DNA of 64,000 bases from Vreelandella sedimenti (GCF_013416325.1 NZ_JACCGK010000005.1:62001-126000); one strand, 5' to 3'; numbered from the stretch's first letter, positions 54,800-63,394 are shown. Numbers and translations are program-made. The notes: a model not told the origin generated them from the letters alone.

Positions 54800-54937
54800 C
54801 CTGCCGTATTGGCTACGTCGGCAATAGTGAAGAATTTTCGTCATAACCTATACTGCAGTTCAAGGCTTTTTCCGTATACAGATAACAAGAAAACCGATGG
54901 CGATTAGGTTATCGGCTAACCCGCATGGAGACTGCAT

Positions 54938-55585
54938 ATGACTCTTGATCGTGCTTACTACCTGTTAGCTGCTTTCTACAGTTTAATAGTGATCATTGGG
55001 GTAATTGCTATATTGGCTGGAGGAGGAACGCTGCTTGCCCCCATTCATTTGTTGTTGGGGGCATTAGCGGTCATTGGGCTTTGGGGGTATATCCTCAAGC
55101 GTGGGTTTATGAACCCGCGTATGTGGAGGCCTCTGGCCAGTGTGCTAGCGGTGGGTATTGTGGTTCAAATGTTCATCATGCTGACAACGGCGCTTTCGAG
55201 CGTTTTATTAACCTGGATGCTAACCAGCAGTATTTTTTCGGTCATGCTGGTGATTATGCTCTACCGTTATGGTGACCGAGATCAGCCTCTCTGGGCATCT
55301 GATGAGGAACGCACTGCTGCTCGACAGCTAGACGTTTTATTAAGCGATAGCTCACCATTAACGGCCATTAAACGTGATGGCAGTCGCGAAAATAGCGTAA
55401 AAGTGACTAAATCTAATGGCGGCTATAAAGCAAGCGTGACACGGCGTTCACAAGAGGGCCAAGAGCGCTTCGAGGAGCGTTTCAAATATCCCGAAACGCT
55501 AGTGTTTTTCTTGGAGAAATTCACCAGCTTAACGGTTAATGATTTTAGATCCCCCTCGCCTGTCGAGAGTAATAGAGCAGCATAG
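54938..55585 (+). CDS. Hypothetical membrane protein
   Basis: The 215-residue product has four hydrophobic segments in the first 110 residues (about 8-28, 32-51, 65-85 and 88-108), then a soluble, basic C-terminal domain of about 100 residues. GGAG precedes the ATG by seven bases. No family was recognised. Base composition is slightly AT-richer than the neighbours. It ends 20 bp before a palindromic repeat, with no operon partner. Confidence 0.75.
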   Translation: MTLDRAYYLLAAFYSLIVIIGVIAILAGGGTLLAPIHLLLGALAVIGLWGYILKRGFMNPRMWRPLASVLAVGIVVQMFIMLTTALSSVLLTWMLTSSIFSVMLVIMLYRYGDRDQPLWASDEERTAARQLDVLLSDSSPLTAIKRDGSRENSVKVTKSNGGYKASVTRRSQEGQERFEERFKYPETLVFFLEKFTSLTVNDFRSPSPVESNRAA

Positions 55586-55605
55586 TTGTATCTCTATAAC
55601 TACGC

Positions 55606-55751
55606 TAGGCTTTGTTTGAAAAGTCGGTGAGCGGAAAGCCAGGCAAGGCAAAAATCGGCAAAAAGACGGAGTTTACTTGGTGTAAATGAGTACTTTGAGC
55701 CGATTTTTAACGCCGTATGGTCGAGCGCAGCCAGTTTTCAGACAGAGCCTA
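55606..55751. repeat. 146-bp palindromic intergenic repeat
   Basis: The outer 17-base arm at 55606-55622 (TAGGCTTTGTTTGAAAA) pairs with 55735-55751 (TTTTCAGACAGAGCCTA) with two G-U steps. Further inside, AAAAATCGGC (near 55640) pairs with GCCGATTTTT (near 55699), and the tip is GTTTAC/GTAAAT. The body between is imperfectly paired. I recall very similar sequences as a recurrent intergenic element in Halomonas-type genomes, but could not check this. The minus-strand stop codon of the acyltransferase gene (55749-55751) is part of the arm. Confidence 0.85.
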
Positions 55752-56561
55752 AGCTATAGAACTGCTGTCTGTTGTAGCCAGCAGTTCTTTTAATTGTGGC
55801 TCTAATGCTCGTCGGATATATAGGTATAGCGGCATTAAGTCTTCATGCATTTCTTTTTCTGCTTTGGTATGGTCAATATAATAAGCATGCCTTGAGCCAT
55901 GGTATTCTATGACTTCGCTCACTTGAGTGAAATGGAATCCAGACAGCGATAAAAGTTTAGGTAGTCGAGGTTCCATCATTGCATATACATGTTGTTTGCC
56001 ACTTAAACCAACTAAAGAATAGGTGCATAGGAATAAACCAATAGCAATTAATGGAAAAGTTTCTGTCTCTTCGGTAGAGAAATTATATCCATCAAATACT
56101 ACATCGAGTTGGTTTTTATCTTGCTGCCGTGGTCGAAAGTGTCGTGAAATTGCTAAGCGGGAGACTTCACAAAGTTGTATTTTTGACATTAGGCTAGGAT
56201 TCAAGGTCCTATGATTAAGCTTTTGTTCCCCTTGTATTTCCACCGGTAGTCTATAAAGTTTTGAGGTTGGGTCGCTCGATGGGATTACTAAACGCATGCA
56301 TCCTGCAGGTAGGCCACTTTTTTTATGCTCAATAAGGCAGTGTATAGAAGTATTATCATACTCATCGGTTTCATATTTTTTAGTTTGATCTTCATGCATT
56401 TCATAATTAAGCTCTTGTAGAAAAATCGCATGTCTTAGAAGTAAGGCTTTGTTTTTTTCGCTAGCCGTTTTTGCTAATATGAAATTGTATTCATTTGAAA
56501 ATTTTTCAAGAAGTGCTTGATTTCGAGAACGTTTTGAAAATTTGTTTTCTTGAGGTGTCAT
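55749..56561 (-). CDS. LuxI-fold acyltransferase, PEP-CTERM/exosortase-associated type
   Basis: From ATG 56561 (AGGA eight bases upstream) it has 270 residues. LuxI-superfamily catalytic residues are in place: R43 and F47 in RHAIF, the D66xxD69 pair in DEYDN, R90 in CMRLV and E132xxR135 in CEVSR. The tail YAMMEPRLPKLLSLSGF and EYHGSRHAYYID recalls exosortase-associated acyltransferases. Such enzymes transfer acyl chains to an amino compound; the product here could be an acyl-homoserine lactone or N-acyl amino acid. No luxR gene is nearby. The gene is visibly AT-rich compared with its neighbours. It is the last of a four-gene operon, 73 bp after the GGDEF-EAL gene. Confidence 0.85.
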   Translation of the reverse strand: MTPQENKFSKRSRNQALLEKFSNEYNFILAKTASEKNKALLLRHAIFLQELNYEMHEDQTKKYETDEYDNTSIHCLIEHKKSGLPAGCMRLVIPSSDPTSKLYRLPVEIQGEQKLNHRTLNPSLMSKIQLCEVSRLAISRHFRPRQQDKNQLDVVFDGYNFSTEETETFPLIAIGLFLCTYSLVGLSGKQHVYAMMEPRLPKLLSLSGFHFTQVSEVIEYHGSRHAYYIDHTKAEKEMHEDLMPLYLYIRRALEPQLKELLATTDSSSIA

Positions 56562-56634
56562 TTTTTTTCCTATTTTAGGGCGTAGAATGAAATGCATAAA
56601 TTATATAGCTAATTTTTTATGTTTGACAATTTTA

Positions 56635-59463
56635 TTAATTTTCTATTATTTTTTTAATTTTTTCAGGACGCCCTAAATAAAATCCTTGCCCATAAGTTAT
56701 CCCATAGGCTTTTAATATTGGCAATAGTGCTTCTTGATCAACGAATTCAGCAATCGTTTGCTTGCCAAAACCTTTAGCAATGTCGGCAATAGCACGAACA
56801 ATGACGCGGCTGTCAGGGCTAATTAGCAAGCTGCGAATAAAAGAGCCATCAATCTTAATATAATCGACGGGCAACTGCCCGAGGTAGTGGAAACTGCTGA
56901 AGCCCACTCCAAAGTCATCCAATGCGGTACGGCAACCCAGGTCGCGTACTGCTTGTAGTACGCCGCGCGCGGTAGAAAAATCAGTAACCGCGGCTGTTTC
57001 TGTTACTTCCAATATGAGGTGATGAGGATCAGCGCCACTAGCCGTCAGCTCATCTGCCAAGTATTGCTTCAAATCTCCGTCGTGAAGAGATTGGCCCGAA
57101 AGGTTAACTGCCAGAGTGATGCCTCGATCCTGCAACTGGCTAAGTGCTTTTAAACTATGCCGCAATACCCAGCGGTCGATTAAAATTATTTGTCCGCTCT
57201 GCTCAGCAATAGGAATAAAGTGTGCAGGAGAAATTAGGCTCCCATCTGCGTCTCGCATTCGCAGAAGCACCTCGTGGTGTTTTACGTCTTGGTCTTCAAG
57301 GCGCATGATGGGCTGCACCATTAGCTCGAAGCTGTCCTCTTCAAGCGCATTGCGTATGCGTTCAACCCAGTAAACTCGTTCTTGTAGTTCGTCTTTGGCA
57401 TTTTCTGACTTGGAAAGTAGATGCCAGTGCTGGAGCCCACTCTCCTTAGCTTTGTACATTGCCACATCAGCGCTAGCCATTAGGTCAGCAGGCGTATTGC
57501 CATGGGTTGGAAACAGGGCAATACCAATACTGGCAGTTACCCGGTGCCGCCGCTCGCCGACAATGAAGCCGATGGCCTCTAGCAGTTGGACTATATATTG
57601 CGCGACACTGACTGCCTGATCGGCGTTGGTATCCTCTAATAGCAGGGAAAACTCGTCGCCACCGAGGCGGGCAATAACCCCACGGCGGCCAAGGTTGCGG
57701 AAGAGGGTGTCAGCCACTTCACGAAGTAATTTGTCGCCTACATGGTGGCCACTCAGCTCGTTAACCTCCTTGAACTGATTCAAATCGAGCAGCAGTACTG
57801 CTCCTTTTGTCTTTGAGGGGCGTTCAATGGCGATTTGTAGCGCATGCTGGAAATAGCGCCGGTTGTACAGTTCCGTCAACGGATCGCGTTCGGCCAACCA
57901 AGTTAATCGCGCTTCGGCAGCCTTGCGCTCGGTAATATCGAGCCCTACTGATATACGTGATACTTTCCCCTCATTACCCGTCTGTAAAGGGGCATGATAC
58001 CAAGCAATAGTATGAAGGCGGTGATCGGGCGTACGTAGCGTTTTTTCTTCTTGCTGGGGATGGAGAAACGTATTCAACGTGGTAGGAGAACCCGCCTCGA
58101 ATACATCAATAAAATGACGTCCAAGTAGTGAAGTATCATTAAGCCCCAGCATCAACTGAGCATACTCATTGGCTAGGCTGATCCTTCCAGTGCAATCTTG
58201 AGCAATGATAAACACCTGGGCTGTGTCCAGCAGGCCACTGATGAAATCCCGCTCTTTGGCTAGCTCTTCAATGCGCTCGGCTAGTTGGTCACCGCGCTCT
58301 TGTACTTCACTCTCTAACAATTCGAGTTGGCGCGAAAGCTCGAGCGTAGTGCTCTCAAGCACATCTATCTCGTCGGGAATGCGACGGCGGTGGCTGGGAA
58401 TGGCGGAGTGTATATCGCTAAACTTCCCGTCAGCCAGGGCAGGAAGCAATCCAGCGACTCTACGCAGTCGAGCCATTGGGCCCAGCAGTATGACCAGTAG
58501 CAGTAGTTCAGCAGCTATCCAGCCGAGTACGCCTACGAACAAGAGTGTGCGAGTATCCTGATTAATTGCCTTAATTTGTTCGGTAATGTCTGATATCAGC
58601 AGGAAGTACCCGATATTGCTACGTTCGTTATCCTCTTCCATGCGCACTGCACTGAGTTCTAAATGCCTGCCGTCATGTTCAAGGCTTAATGGTGCTTCCA
58701 TCAAGCGGCGAACAGGGGCAGTGTCTGCCGCTCGCTGCAAAGGTACTAAGCTTTGTTCTTCGCTTGTGAGTGCCAACAATTGGCCATTCCACGCTGGCAA
58801 CTGCCTTGTTGCCGTTATCTGATTTTCTTCAGCGGGCCCGGTAACGAGTAAAGCGACTTCGCTGCCAGACACTTCTTTGGCTTGCCGAGTGACATCGGCT
58901 AACGAGCGGGACAGCACGACCATACCGACACTTTCCCCCTCCACCAGCACCGGCACGGCAGCAAACTGCTGGCAGCTATCTGAACAGCGAAGTGCTGCGA
59001 GTGGACGTTCGGTGTTCATTACACGATTTACCCAGTTCAAGATGGGAAGCTGTGCCTGCGAATTTCCGGTTCCCCAGCTTCCCATGACTTGTCCGCGAGT
59101 ATTGATGATTAGAATCTCATCAATCCCTGCCTCGAGCTGAAGAGCGGGCCACTGGGAGTCCAGCGCTCGCTCTACATCGGCTGTGCTACCCGCTTGCAAG
59201 GGCAGCCCAAGGCTCGCAGAGGCGGCCGTCAAGCCTGCTAACTGGCGTAAATTTTCTGATGAACGGAGTAGTGCTAAACGGATTTCTCGCTGCTGGCGTT
59301 CATGGTGCTGAGTCTGACTTTCCTGAAACTGACGAGTTAAGTTGTCGTGGCCTAGCCAAGTAAAAAGTGTTACCAGTGCCAAAAGCAGGAGGCTACTTAA
59401 CGCGATGACCCGCCATGTTAGGCTAAGACGCTGAGGCGTTCGAAAAAGAGTAGGTGTTTTCAT
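56635..59463 (-). CDS. Membrane sensor-PAS-GGDEF-EAL protein
   Basis: The 942-residue protein has TM1 at about 20-38, a periplasmic sensor of about 260 residues (Cache-like, inferred), TM2 at about 303-327, a coiled coil, PAS at about 410-515, GGDEF at about 530-690 and EAL at about 705-935. The GGDEF site is intact (ARLGGDEFSLL), but the RxxD inhibitory site is absent (LGRRG). The EAL side keeps E in HEVLLR, N in VNLSG, E in EVTET, DD in LDDFG, K in IKIDG and E in AEFVDQE, so it looks able to hydrolyse cyclic-di-GMP. It sits 34 bp after the barrel gene, in one operon. Confidence 0.93.
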   Translation of the reverse strand: MKTPTLFRTPQRLSLTWRVIALSSLLLLALVTLFTWLGHDNLTRQFQESQTQHHERQQREIRLALLRSSENLRQLAGLTAASASLGLPLQAGSTADVERALDSQWPALQLEAGIDEILIINTRGQVMGSWGTGNSQAQLPILNWVNRVMNTERPLAALRCSDSCQQFAAVPVLVEGESVGMVVLSRSLADVTRQAKEVSGSEVALLVTGPAEENQITATRQLPAWNGQLLALTSEEQSLVPLQRAADTAPVRRLMEAPLSLEHDGRHLELSAVRMEEDNERSNIGYFLLISDITEQIKAINQDTRTLLFVGVLGWIAAELLLLVILLGPMARLRRVAGLLPALADGKFSDIHSAIPSHRRRIPDEIDVLESTTLELSRQLELLESEVQERGDQLAERIEELAKERDFISGLLDTAQVFIIAQDCTGRISLANEYAQLMLGLNDTSLLGRHFIDVFEAGSPTTLNTFLHPQQEEKTLRTPDHRLHTIAWYHAPLQTGNEGKVSRISVGLDITERKAAEARLTWLAERDPLTELYNRRYFQHALQIAIERPSKTKGAVLLLDLNQFKEVNELSGHHVGDKLLREVADTLFRNLGRRGVIARLGGDEFSLLLEDTNADQAVSVAQYIVQLLEAIGFIVGERRHRVTASIGIALFPTHGNTPADLMASADVAMYKAKESGLQHWHLLSKSENAKDELQERVYWVERIRNALEEDSFELMVQPIMRLEDQDVKHHEVLLRMRDADGSLISPAHFIPIAEQSGQIILIDRWVLRHSLKALSQLQDRGITLAVNLSGQSLHDGDLKQYLADELTASGADPHHLILEVTETAAVTDFSTARGVLQAVRDLGCRTALDDFGVGFSSFHYLGQLPVDYIKIDGSFIRSLLISPDSRVIVRAIADIAKGFGKQTIAEFVDQEALLPILKAYGITYGQGFYLGRPEKIKKIIEN

Positions 59464-59497
59464 CGCGGTAACGTCCTAGCCAGGATCTGGGGAAGCG

Positions 59498-60715
59498 TCA
59501 GAAGCGCAGCGATAGCTGGAATAACCACATGTTCCATCTTCGGCTGGTCGCTGAAGAGTCGGGATTATCCTGAGTGGGCAGCCAACCAGTGCCGTCCACA
59601 TGGTGATATTCGCCTGCCAGCATTACTTGAGGGTGCGGTGTCCACTGCAGACCAAATGTTAGATCATCTGCAAATTGTGAATGTGCAGGCCCCAGGCCCA
59701 TCGCTTCATAATTTTTTCCTGAAGAGTCTTCTCTATTATTAGTTAAGCTGTCGTAACGAATCAGCCATTGCCAGTTATAATTAAAGCGTCTAGCAAATTG
59801 CACATACCAGCTTTCGCCAGTTCTGCTTGAATTAGAGAAGGAATTAAAGCCTTCTAACTCTAATTTTCTGATGGCGTACTCGGCAGTTAGTGTCCATAAC
59901 TCTTCATTATATTGAAAAGATAGTACCCAGGGTTGAAATCGGAACCGGCCTTCGCCGGGCGAGCTGGCAGGAGATTCATAATCAGCGTTGGCATTTGCTG
60001 TACTCACTGCTGCAACGATCCGTCCTGCATCATGCTCGTATCGAACCTGCCCTATCGCTGAGGAAGCCGCATCTAGAGAACCAGGAAACCTATCAAGTCC
60101 CAAGGTTTGCTCTACGTCATCTTCCATGCGTGCCTGACCAAAACCTACCTGCGCCCTTATGGTACCTGTGCGGAGTCTTTCCTCGTGGTAAAGGCTGATG
60201 CCATCTCCTGAAAGCCCCAGAGACCGAGTGCGATCAAAATAAATAGACTGAGGCAGTAATATGCTGGGCCGTGTAAAGGCCACATCGCGGGTTTGATTAT
60301 AAAATCCAAAAGGGTTTTTGAACCTTCCTAGCTGGATACCAAAGGTACGTTCTTGGTCTGAAATTATTTGGTAATCAACTAGACCGTAATCCAGTTTAGG
60401 TTCAGCATCGCTGCTATCACCTCCAGCTTGACGACTTAGCACTTGAGCAGCAACGAGTACATCCTGATGGGGACGTAAGGAGACGTTGAGGCCGATTTCG
60501 GTAAATTCTAAGCTGCCTTCATCCTGGCTGCTCTGACCAAAGAAGTTGTTATCGTCAGTCACGACCAGCGCCTGACTTAGAAAGCCATGCACCTGTAAAG
60601 TATCCAGAGGGTGTTCGTCGCTTTGGGCGGGAGCAGATAAACCCATTACAACGGTGCCTAGCAAAGCGGCAAAGACTCTGCATTCATTCCATCGAAATGA
60701 CTTGGACTCTATCAT
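59498..60715 (-). CDS. Outer-membrane beta-barrel (porin-like) protein
   Basis: From ATG 60715 (GGGAG seven bases upstream) it has 405 residues. A signal peptide ends near residue 32 (VMGLSAPAQS). The mature part is rich in alternating strands with aromatic girdles (GRFKNPFGFYNQTRDVAFTRPS, FQYNEELWTLTAEYAIR) and ends LFQLSLRF, the C-terminal Phe signature of outer-membrane barrels. It resembles uncharacterised porin-like proteins. Its start overlaps the upstream PstS-like gene by 32 bp, so the two are cotranslated. Function unknown; a ligand channel or sensory partner is possible. Confidence 0.87.
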   Translation of the reverse strand: MIESKSFRWNECRVFAALLGTVVMGLSAPAQSDEHPLDTLQVHGFLSQALVVTDDNNFFGQSSQDEGSLEFTEIGLNVSLRPHQDVLVAAQVLSRQAGGDSSDAEPKLDYGLVDYQIISDQERTFGIQLGRFKNPFGFYNQTRDVAFTRPSILLPQSIYFDRTRSLGLSGDGISLYHEERLRTGTIRAQVGFGQARMEDDVEQTLGLDRFPGSLDAASSAIGQVRYEHDAGRIVAAVSTANANADYESPASSPGEGRFRFQPWVLSFQYNEELWTLTAEYAIRKLELEGFNSFSNSSRTGESWYVQFARRFNYNWQWLIRYDSLTNNREDSSGKNYEAMGLGPAHSQFADDLTFGLQWTPHPQVMLAGEYHHVDGTGWLPTQDNPDSSATSRRWNMWLFQLSLRF

Positions 60716-61157
60716 CCAGATACTCCCTTTCAAGATAGCCAATAGCACCGGGTGTCGTAGCAACGCGCTCGTGCATTTCGGTTTGATCGCTTACTCGATC
60801 GGGGGCTTGCCCGGTACCTGAGAAGACCATGCGATCCCAGGCTAGCTGTAGCTGGTGCGGGTAAACCGCCAATTGCTCTTTGGCAAAGCGAGCATGCATA
60901 GGATGGCTATTACTTAAGACGAAGACCCTAACCGCTTGGCCATCCGGCCAGGTGCGTTGGCGCATGGCGAAAATTGCGCGGGTGGTATCGCGGTTCAGCC
61001 AACGGGTAGTGACGTCAGGGTGAGCCACTAAATAAAGTGGTGCTTCCCGAGCGATGGCATTCGTTGCTGCAAAAGTAATCACCACAAGCAAAATAAGGGT
61101 GGTTACTGCCAGTAAGGCCAATCGCATTAGAGAACCGCTTACAACGGGTAATGACAT
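60684..61157 (-). CDS. Small PstS-like periplasmic binding protein
   Basis: With ATG 61157 the protein has 157 residues; starts at 61127 or further upstream to 61265 are possible, and no strong ribosome site decides it. A leader with hydrophobic stretch LALLAVTTLILLVVITFAATNA precedes a short phosphate-binding-protein-like domain with RAIFAMRQRTWPDGQAV, MVFSGTGQAPDRV and TTPGAIGYLEREY. The usual PstS is about twice this length. It is the first gene of the operon and overlaps the barrel gene by 32 bp. It may bind phosphate or another anion and report to the operon's sensor. No pst transport genes follow. Confidence 0.82.
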   Translation of the reverse strand: MSLPVVSGSLMRLALLAVTTLILLVVITFAATNAIAREAPLYLVAHPDVTTRWLNRDTTRAIFAMRQRTWPDGQAVRVFVLSNSHPMHARFAKEQLAVYPHQLQLAWDRMVFSGTGQAPDRVSDQTEMHERVATTPGAIGYLEREYLDDRVQVISME

Positions 61158-61284
61158 TGATGGTGGCTTACTGGTTGATTGATGAACGCCAGGTTCACGC
61201 ACGGTGCAGTTCTGCTCTGCACTGAAAATGTGTATGAATTGATGACGTGTTCTCCCTTGCAGCACTAACGAGACTGTTTTTATA

Positions 61285-61308
61285 TTCAGTCATGATAGTA
61301 TGACTGAA
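61285..61308. promoter_or_regulatory. 24-bp palindrome, candidate operator
   Basis: TTCAGTCAT (61285-61293), six-base spacer GATAGT, then ATGACTGAA (61300-61308): perfect nine-base arms. It lies in the 350-bp gap between the minus-strand operon and the plus-strand gene at 61508. It suits a dimeric regulator. Confidence 0.6.
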
Positions 61309-61331
61309 AGATACACATCAGAAGCAATGTG

Positions 61332-61354
61332 CCGTATCGATACGGCGTATACGC
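61332..61354. promoter_or_regulatory. Overlapping perfect palindromes, candidate operator
   Basis: CCGTATCGATACGG (61332-61345) is directly followed, sharing one base, by GCGTATACGC (61345-61354). Both are perfect. They lie 24 bp from the 61285-61308 palindrome. The rest of the gap (61158-61284 and 61355-61507) shows no gene. Confidence 0.55.
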
Positions 61355-61507
61355 AAACACTACATCAATTCAAGAAAAATAACAGAAAGTTATGTCAACG
61401 AATAACGAGGATAAGTTGTGGCTATTCCATTGCAGTACGCTTGTACATAAGAGCTAATCGTCTGTGCGACACTACGAATGACATCCATCTTAAAAGGATC
61501 ATCCACC

Positions 61508-62401
61508 ATGTTCACCGGCCTAAGTGCATTCCCGCTAACTCCCATGAACGAGCGGGGCATTAATGAGTATGAGTTTGTCCGTTTAGTTGCTCATTTAGCT
61601 GAGGCAGCGGTGGATTCCATTGGCGTGCTGGGCTCGACCGGTAGCTACGCCTATTTAAACCGTGATGAGCGCGCCCGTGTTATTCAGCTTAGCGTTGAAA
61701 ATGCAGTTGGCACGCCTGTAATTGCAGGCATTGGTGCGTTACGTACTCGTGATGTGCTGGCTAACGCAGAGCACGCACAGCAGGCAGGCGCCAGCGGAGT
61801 TCTGCTAGCGCCGGTTTCCTACCAAAAGCTCACCAATGACGAAGTCTTCGACCTCTACGCCACGGTTTGTCAATCGCTGAGTGTGCCGCTTTGCGTGTAC
61901 GATAATCCTGGCACAACCCATTTTGAATTTAGCGATGAGTTGCATGGGCGAATCGCGCAGCTACCCCAGGTTCGCTCTATCAAAATTCCGCCGGTGAACA
62001 ATGATATGGACTCTGCAAAGGAGCGGGTGGCTGGGTTGCGCAAGCTGCTCCCCGCTGATGTCACTATCGGCATCAGCGGCGACGCGGCAGCAGCCACCGG
62101 TCTAAATGCGGGATGTGATACCTGGTACTCCGTTATCGGCGGGTTATACCCTAGAGCAGCGCTGGCGATAACCCGAGCTGCTCAGGCGGGGGATATTCAA
62201 CAGGCCAAGGCGCTTTCAGATGCCCTTGAGCCGCTGTGGGCACTCTACCGTGAATACGGCGGTAGCCTGCGAGTGGCGGCTACCATTGCAGAAATCACCG
62301 GGAAGGTGAGTCAGCCCTGCTTGCCCCAGCCGCTTAAAACGCTGCAAGCGGGCGATCGTAAAAGAGTAGAGCAGGTACTGGGGCAGCTTGGGCTTGAGTA
62401 A
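61508..62401 (+). CDS. Dihydrodipicolinate synthase-family aldolase
   Basis: From ATG 61508 (AAAGGA nine bases upstream) it has 297 residues, a TIM-barrel class I aldolase. The Schiff-base Lys is K159 in SIKIPP, and Tyr131 in CVYDNPG is the conserved partner. GVLGSTGSYAYL replaces the typical GTTGE loop. It is not clearly DapA; paralogues include hydroxyproline-pathway and sugar-acid aldolases, so the substrate is unknown. It is separate from the preceding operon and has palindromes in its leader. A terminator follows. Confidence 0.9.
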   Translation: MFTGLSAFPLTPMNERGINEYEFVRLVAHLAEAAVDSIGVLGSTGSYAYLNRDERARVIQLSVENAVGTPVIAGIGALRTRDVLANAEHAQQAGASGVLLAPVSYQKLTNDEVFDLYATVCQSLSVPLCVYDNPGTTHFEFSDELHGRIAQLPQVRSIKIPPVNNDMDSAKERVAGLRKLLPADVTIGISGDAAAATGLNAGCDTWYSVIGGLYPRAALAITRAAQAGDIQQAKALSDALEPLWALYREYGGSLRVAATIAEITGKVSQPCLPQPLKTLQAGDRKRVEQVLGQLGLE

Positions 62402-62416
62402 AACCTTATTATAAAA

Positions 62417-62438
62417 ACGCCCGGCCAAGGCCGGGCGT
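62417..62438. terminator. Terminator between the aldolase and glycerophosphodiesterase genes
   Basis: ACGCCCGGCC (62417-62426) and GGCCGGGCGT (62429-62438) form a perfect 10-bp stem with a two-base AA loop. An A-run at 62413-62417 gives a T-run for the minus-strand gene. Confidence 0.88.
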
Positions 62439-62458
62439 AATATGCCATTAAACGATGG

Positions 62459-63394
62459 TTACTCAACGAGCTTAAGCAAGCGATCTGGATAATTTGTGAA
62501 CAGGCCGTTTGCGCCCATTTCCATCAAACGCTCCATCTCTTCGGTTTCATTGACGGTGTAAACGTGCACCGGCAGGCCATTTTCATTTGCTTGACGAATA
62601 AAGTCGGCATCGATGACTTCTTGGCCTTCGTAGATATAGTTAGTACCGATTCCTGACGCGTATTCCGCTACCGCCTGGAAGTCTTCATCATTAATCTCTG
62701 CTGGGCCCGGTGTCACGCCAGTCCACTCCACTAAACGCGATTCGTCCTCTTCACTGGGATAGTACCAAACGAGCTGGATTAGCGGAATGTCATCGTTTAG
62801 TTCCTGCACTTTTAACAGGCTTTCCTGCTCGAAAGACTGCACTAATACTCGGCCACTCTCGACCATGTCGTACTCTTCCAGCGTTTTTACCAGGGCTTCT
62901 TCCAAGCCTGGATTTAGCTGCGGTGACTTGGTTTCAATGTAGTAGCGAGCATCGTGACCGAAACGCTCGAAAAGCTCATCCAGCGTGAGAATCTGTGCCC
63001 CTGCAAAGTCCGCGTCTGCTTTATCAGCATTGGCTTCATTGAACCAAGCGCCGGTATCCAGCGCTTTCAGCTCTTCCATGGTGTAGTCGTTAATCTTGCC
63101 TTCACCGTCGCTGGTGCGGTCAATGGCGTCATCATGAAATACCACGACTTCACCATCGGCGGTGATTTGGGCGTCCAGCTCTAAGTAGTCGACATTCCAC
63201 TCATGGGCCAATTCATAGGCCGCCATGGTGCTTTCCGGCGCGTGGCCGCTGGCGCCGCGGTGGGCGATCACTTGGAATGACTCAAGCTCTTTGAGTTGCT
63301 CTTCCAACGGTGTGGACTCCGCCAGCGCGGTGGTTGTGGCAGCACCAGCAAAAAGCCCCAGTGACATTGCGGCGAATAGCGAATGACGTTGCAT
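62459..63394 (-). CDS. Glycerophosphodiester phosphodiesterase (periplasmic)
   Basis: The 311-residue protein has a signal peptide (LGLFAGAATTTALAES, cleavage near 26) and a GDPD barrel with HRGASGHAPEST near 45-56, LELDAQITADGEVVVFHDD near 71-89 and a late NGLPVHVYTVNE. It hydrolyses glycerophosphodiesters to glycerol 3-phosphate plus an alcohol. Its length and signal match periplasmic GlpQ-type enzymes. It stands alone on the minus strand. Confidence 0.93.
   Translation of the reverse strand: MQRHSLFAAMSLGLFAGAATTTALAESTPLEEQLKELESFQVIAHRGASGHAPESTMAAYELAHEWNVDYLELDAQITADGEVVVFHDDAIDRTSDGEGKINDYTMEELKALDTGAWFNEANADKADADFAGAQILTLDELFERFGHDARYYIETKSPQLNPGLEEALVKTLEEYDMVESGRVLVQSFEQESLLKVQELNDDIPLIQLVWYYPSEEDESRLVEWTGVTPGPAEINDEDFQAVAEYASGIGTNYIYEGQEVIDADFIRQANENGLPVHVYTVNETEEMERLMEMGANGLFTNYPDRLLKLVE

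Noticed and set aside
61300..61563. 87-residue open frame in the leader of the aldolase gene
   Set aside because: It runs through the candidate operators and past the aldolase ATG in another frame, has no ribosome site and no recognisable protein pattern.
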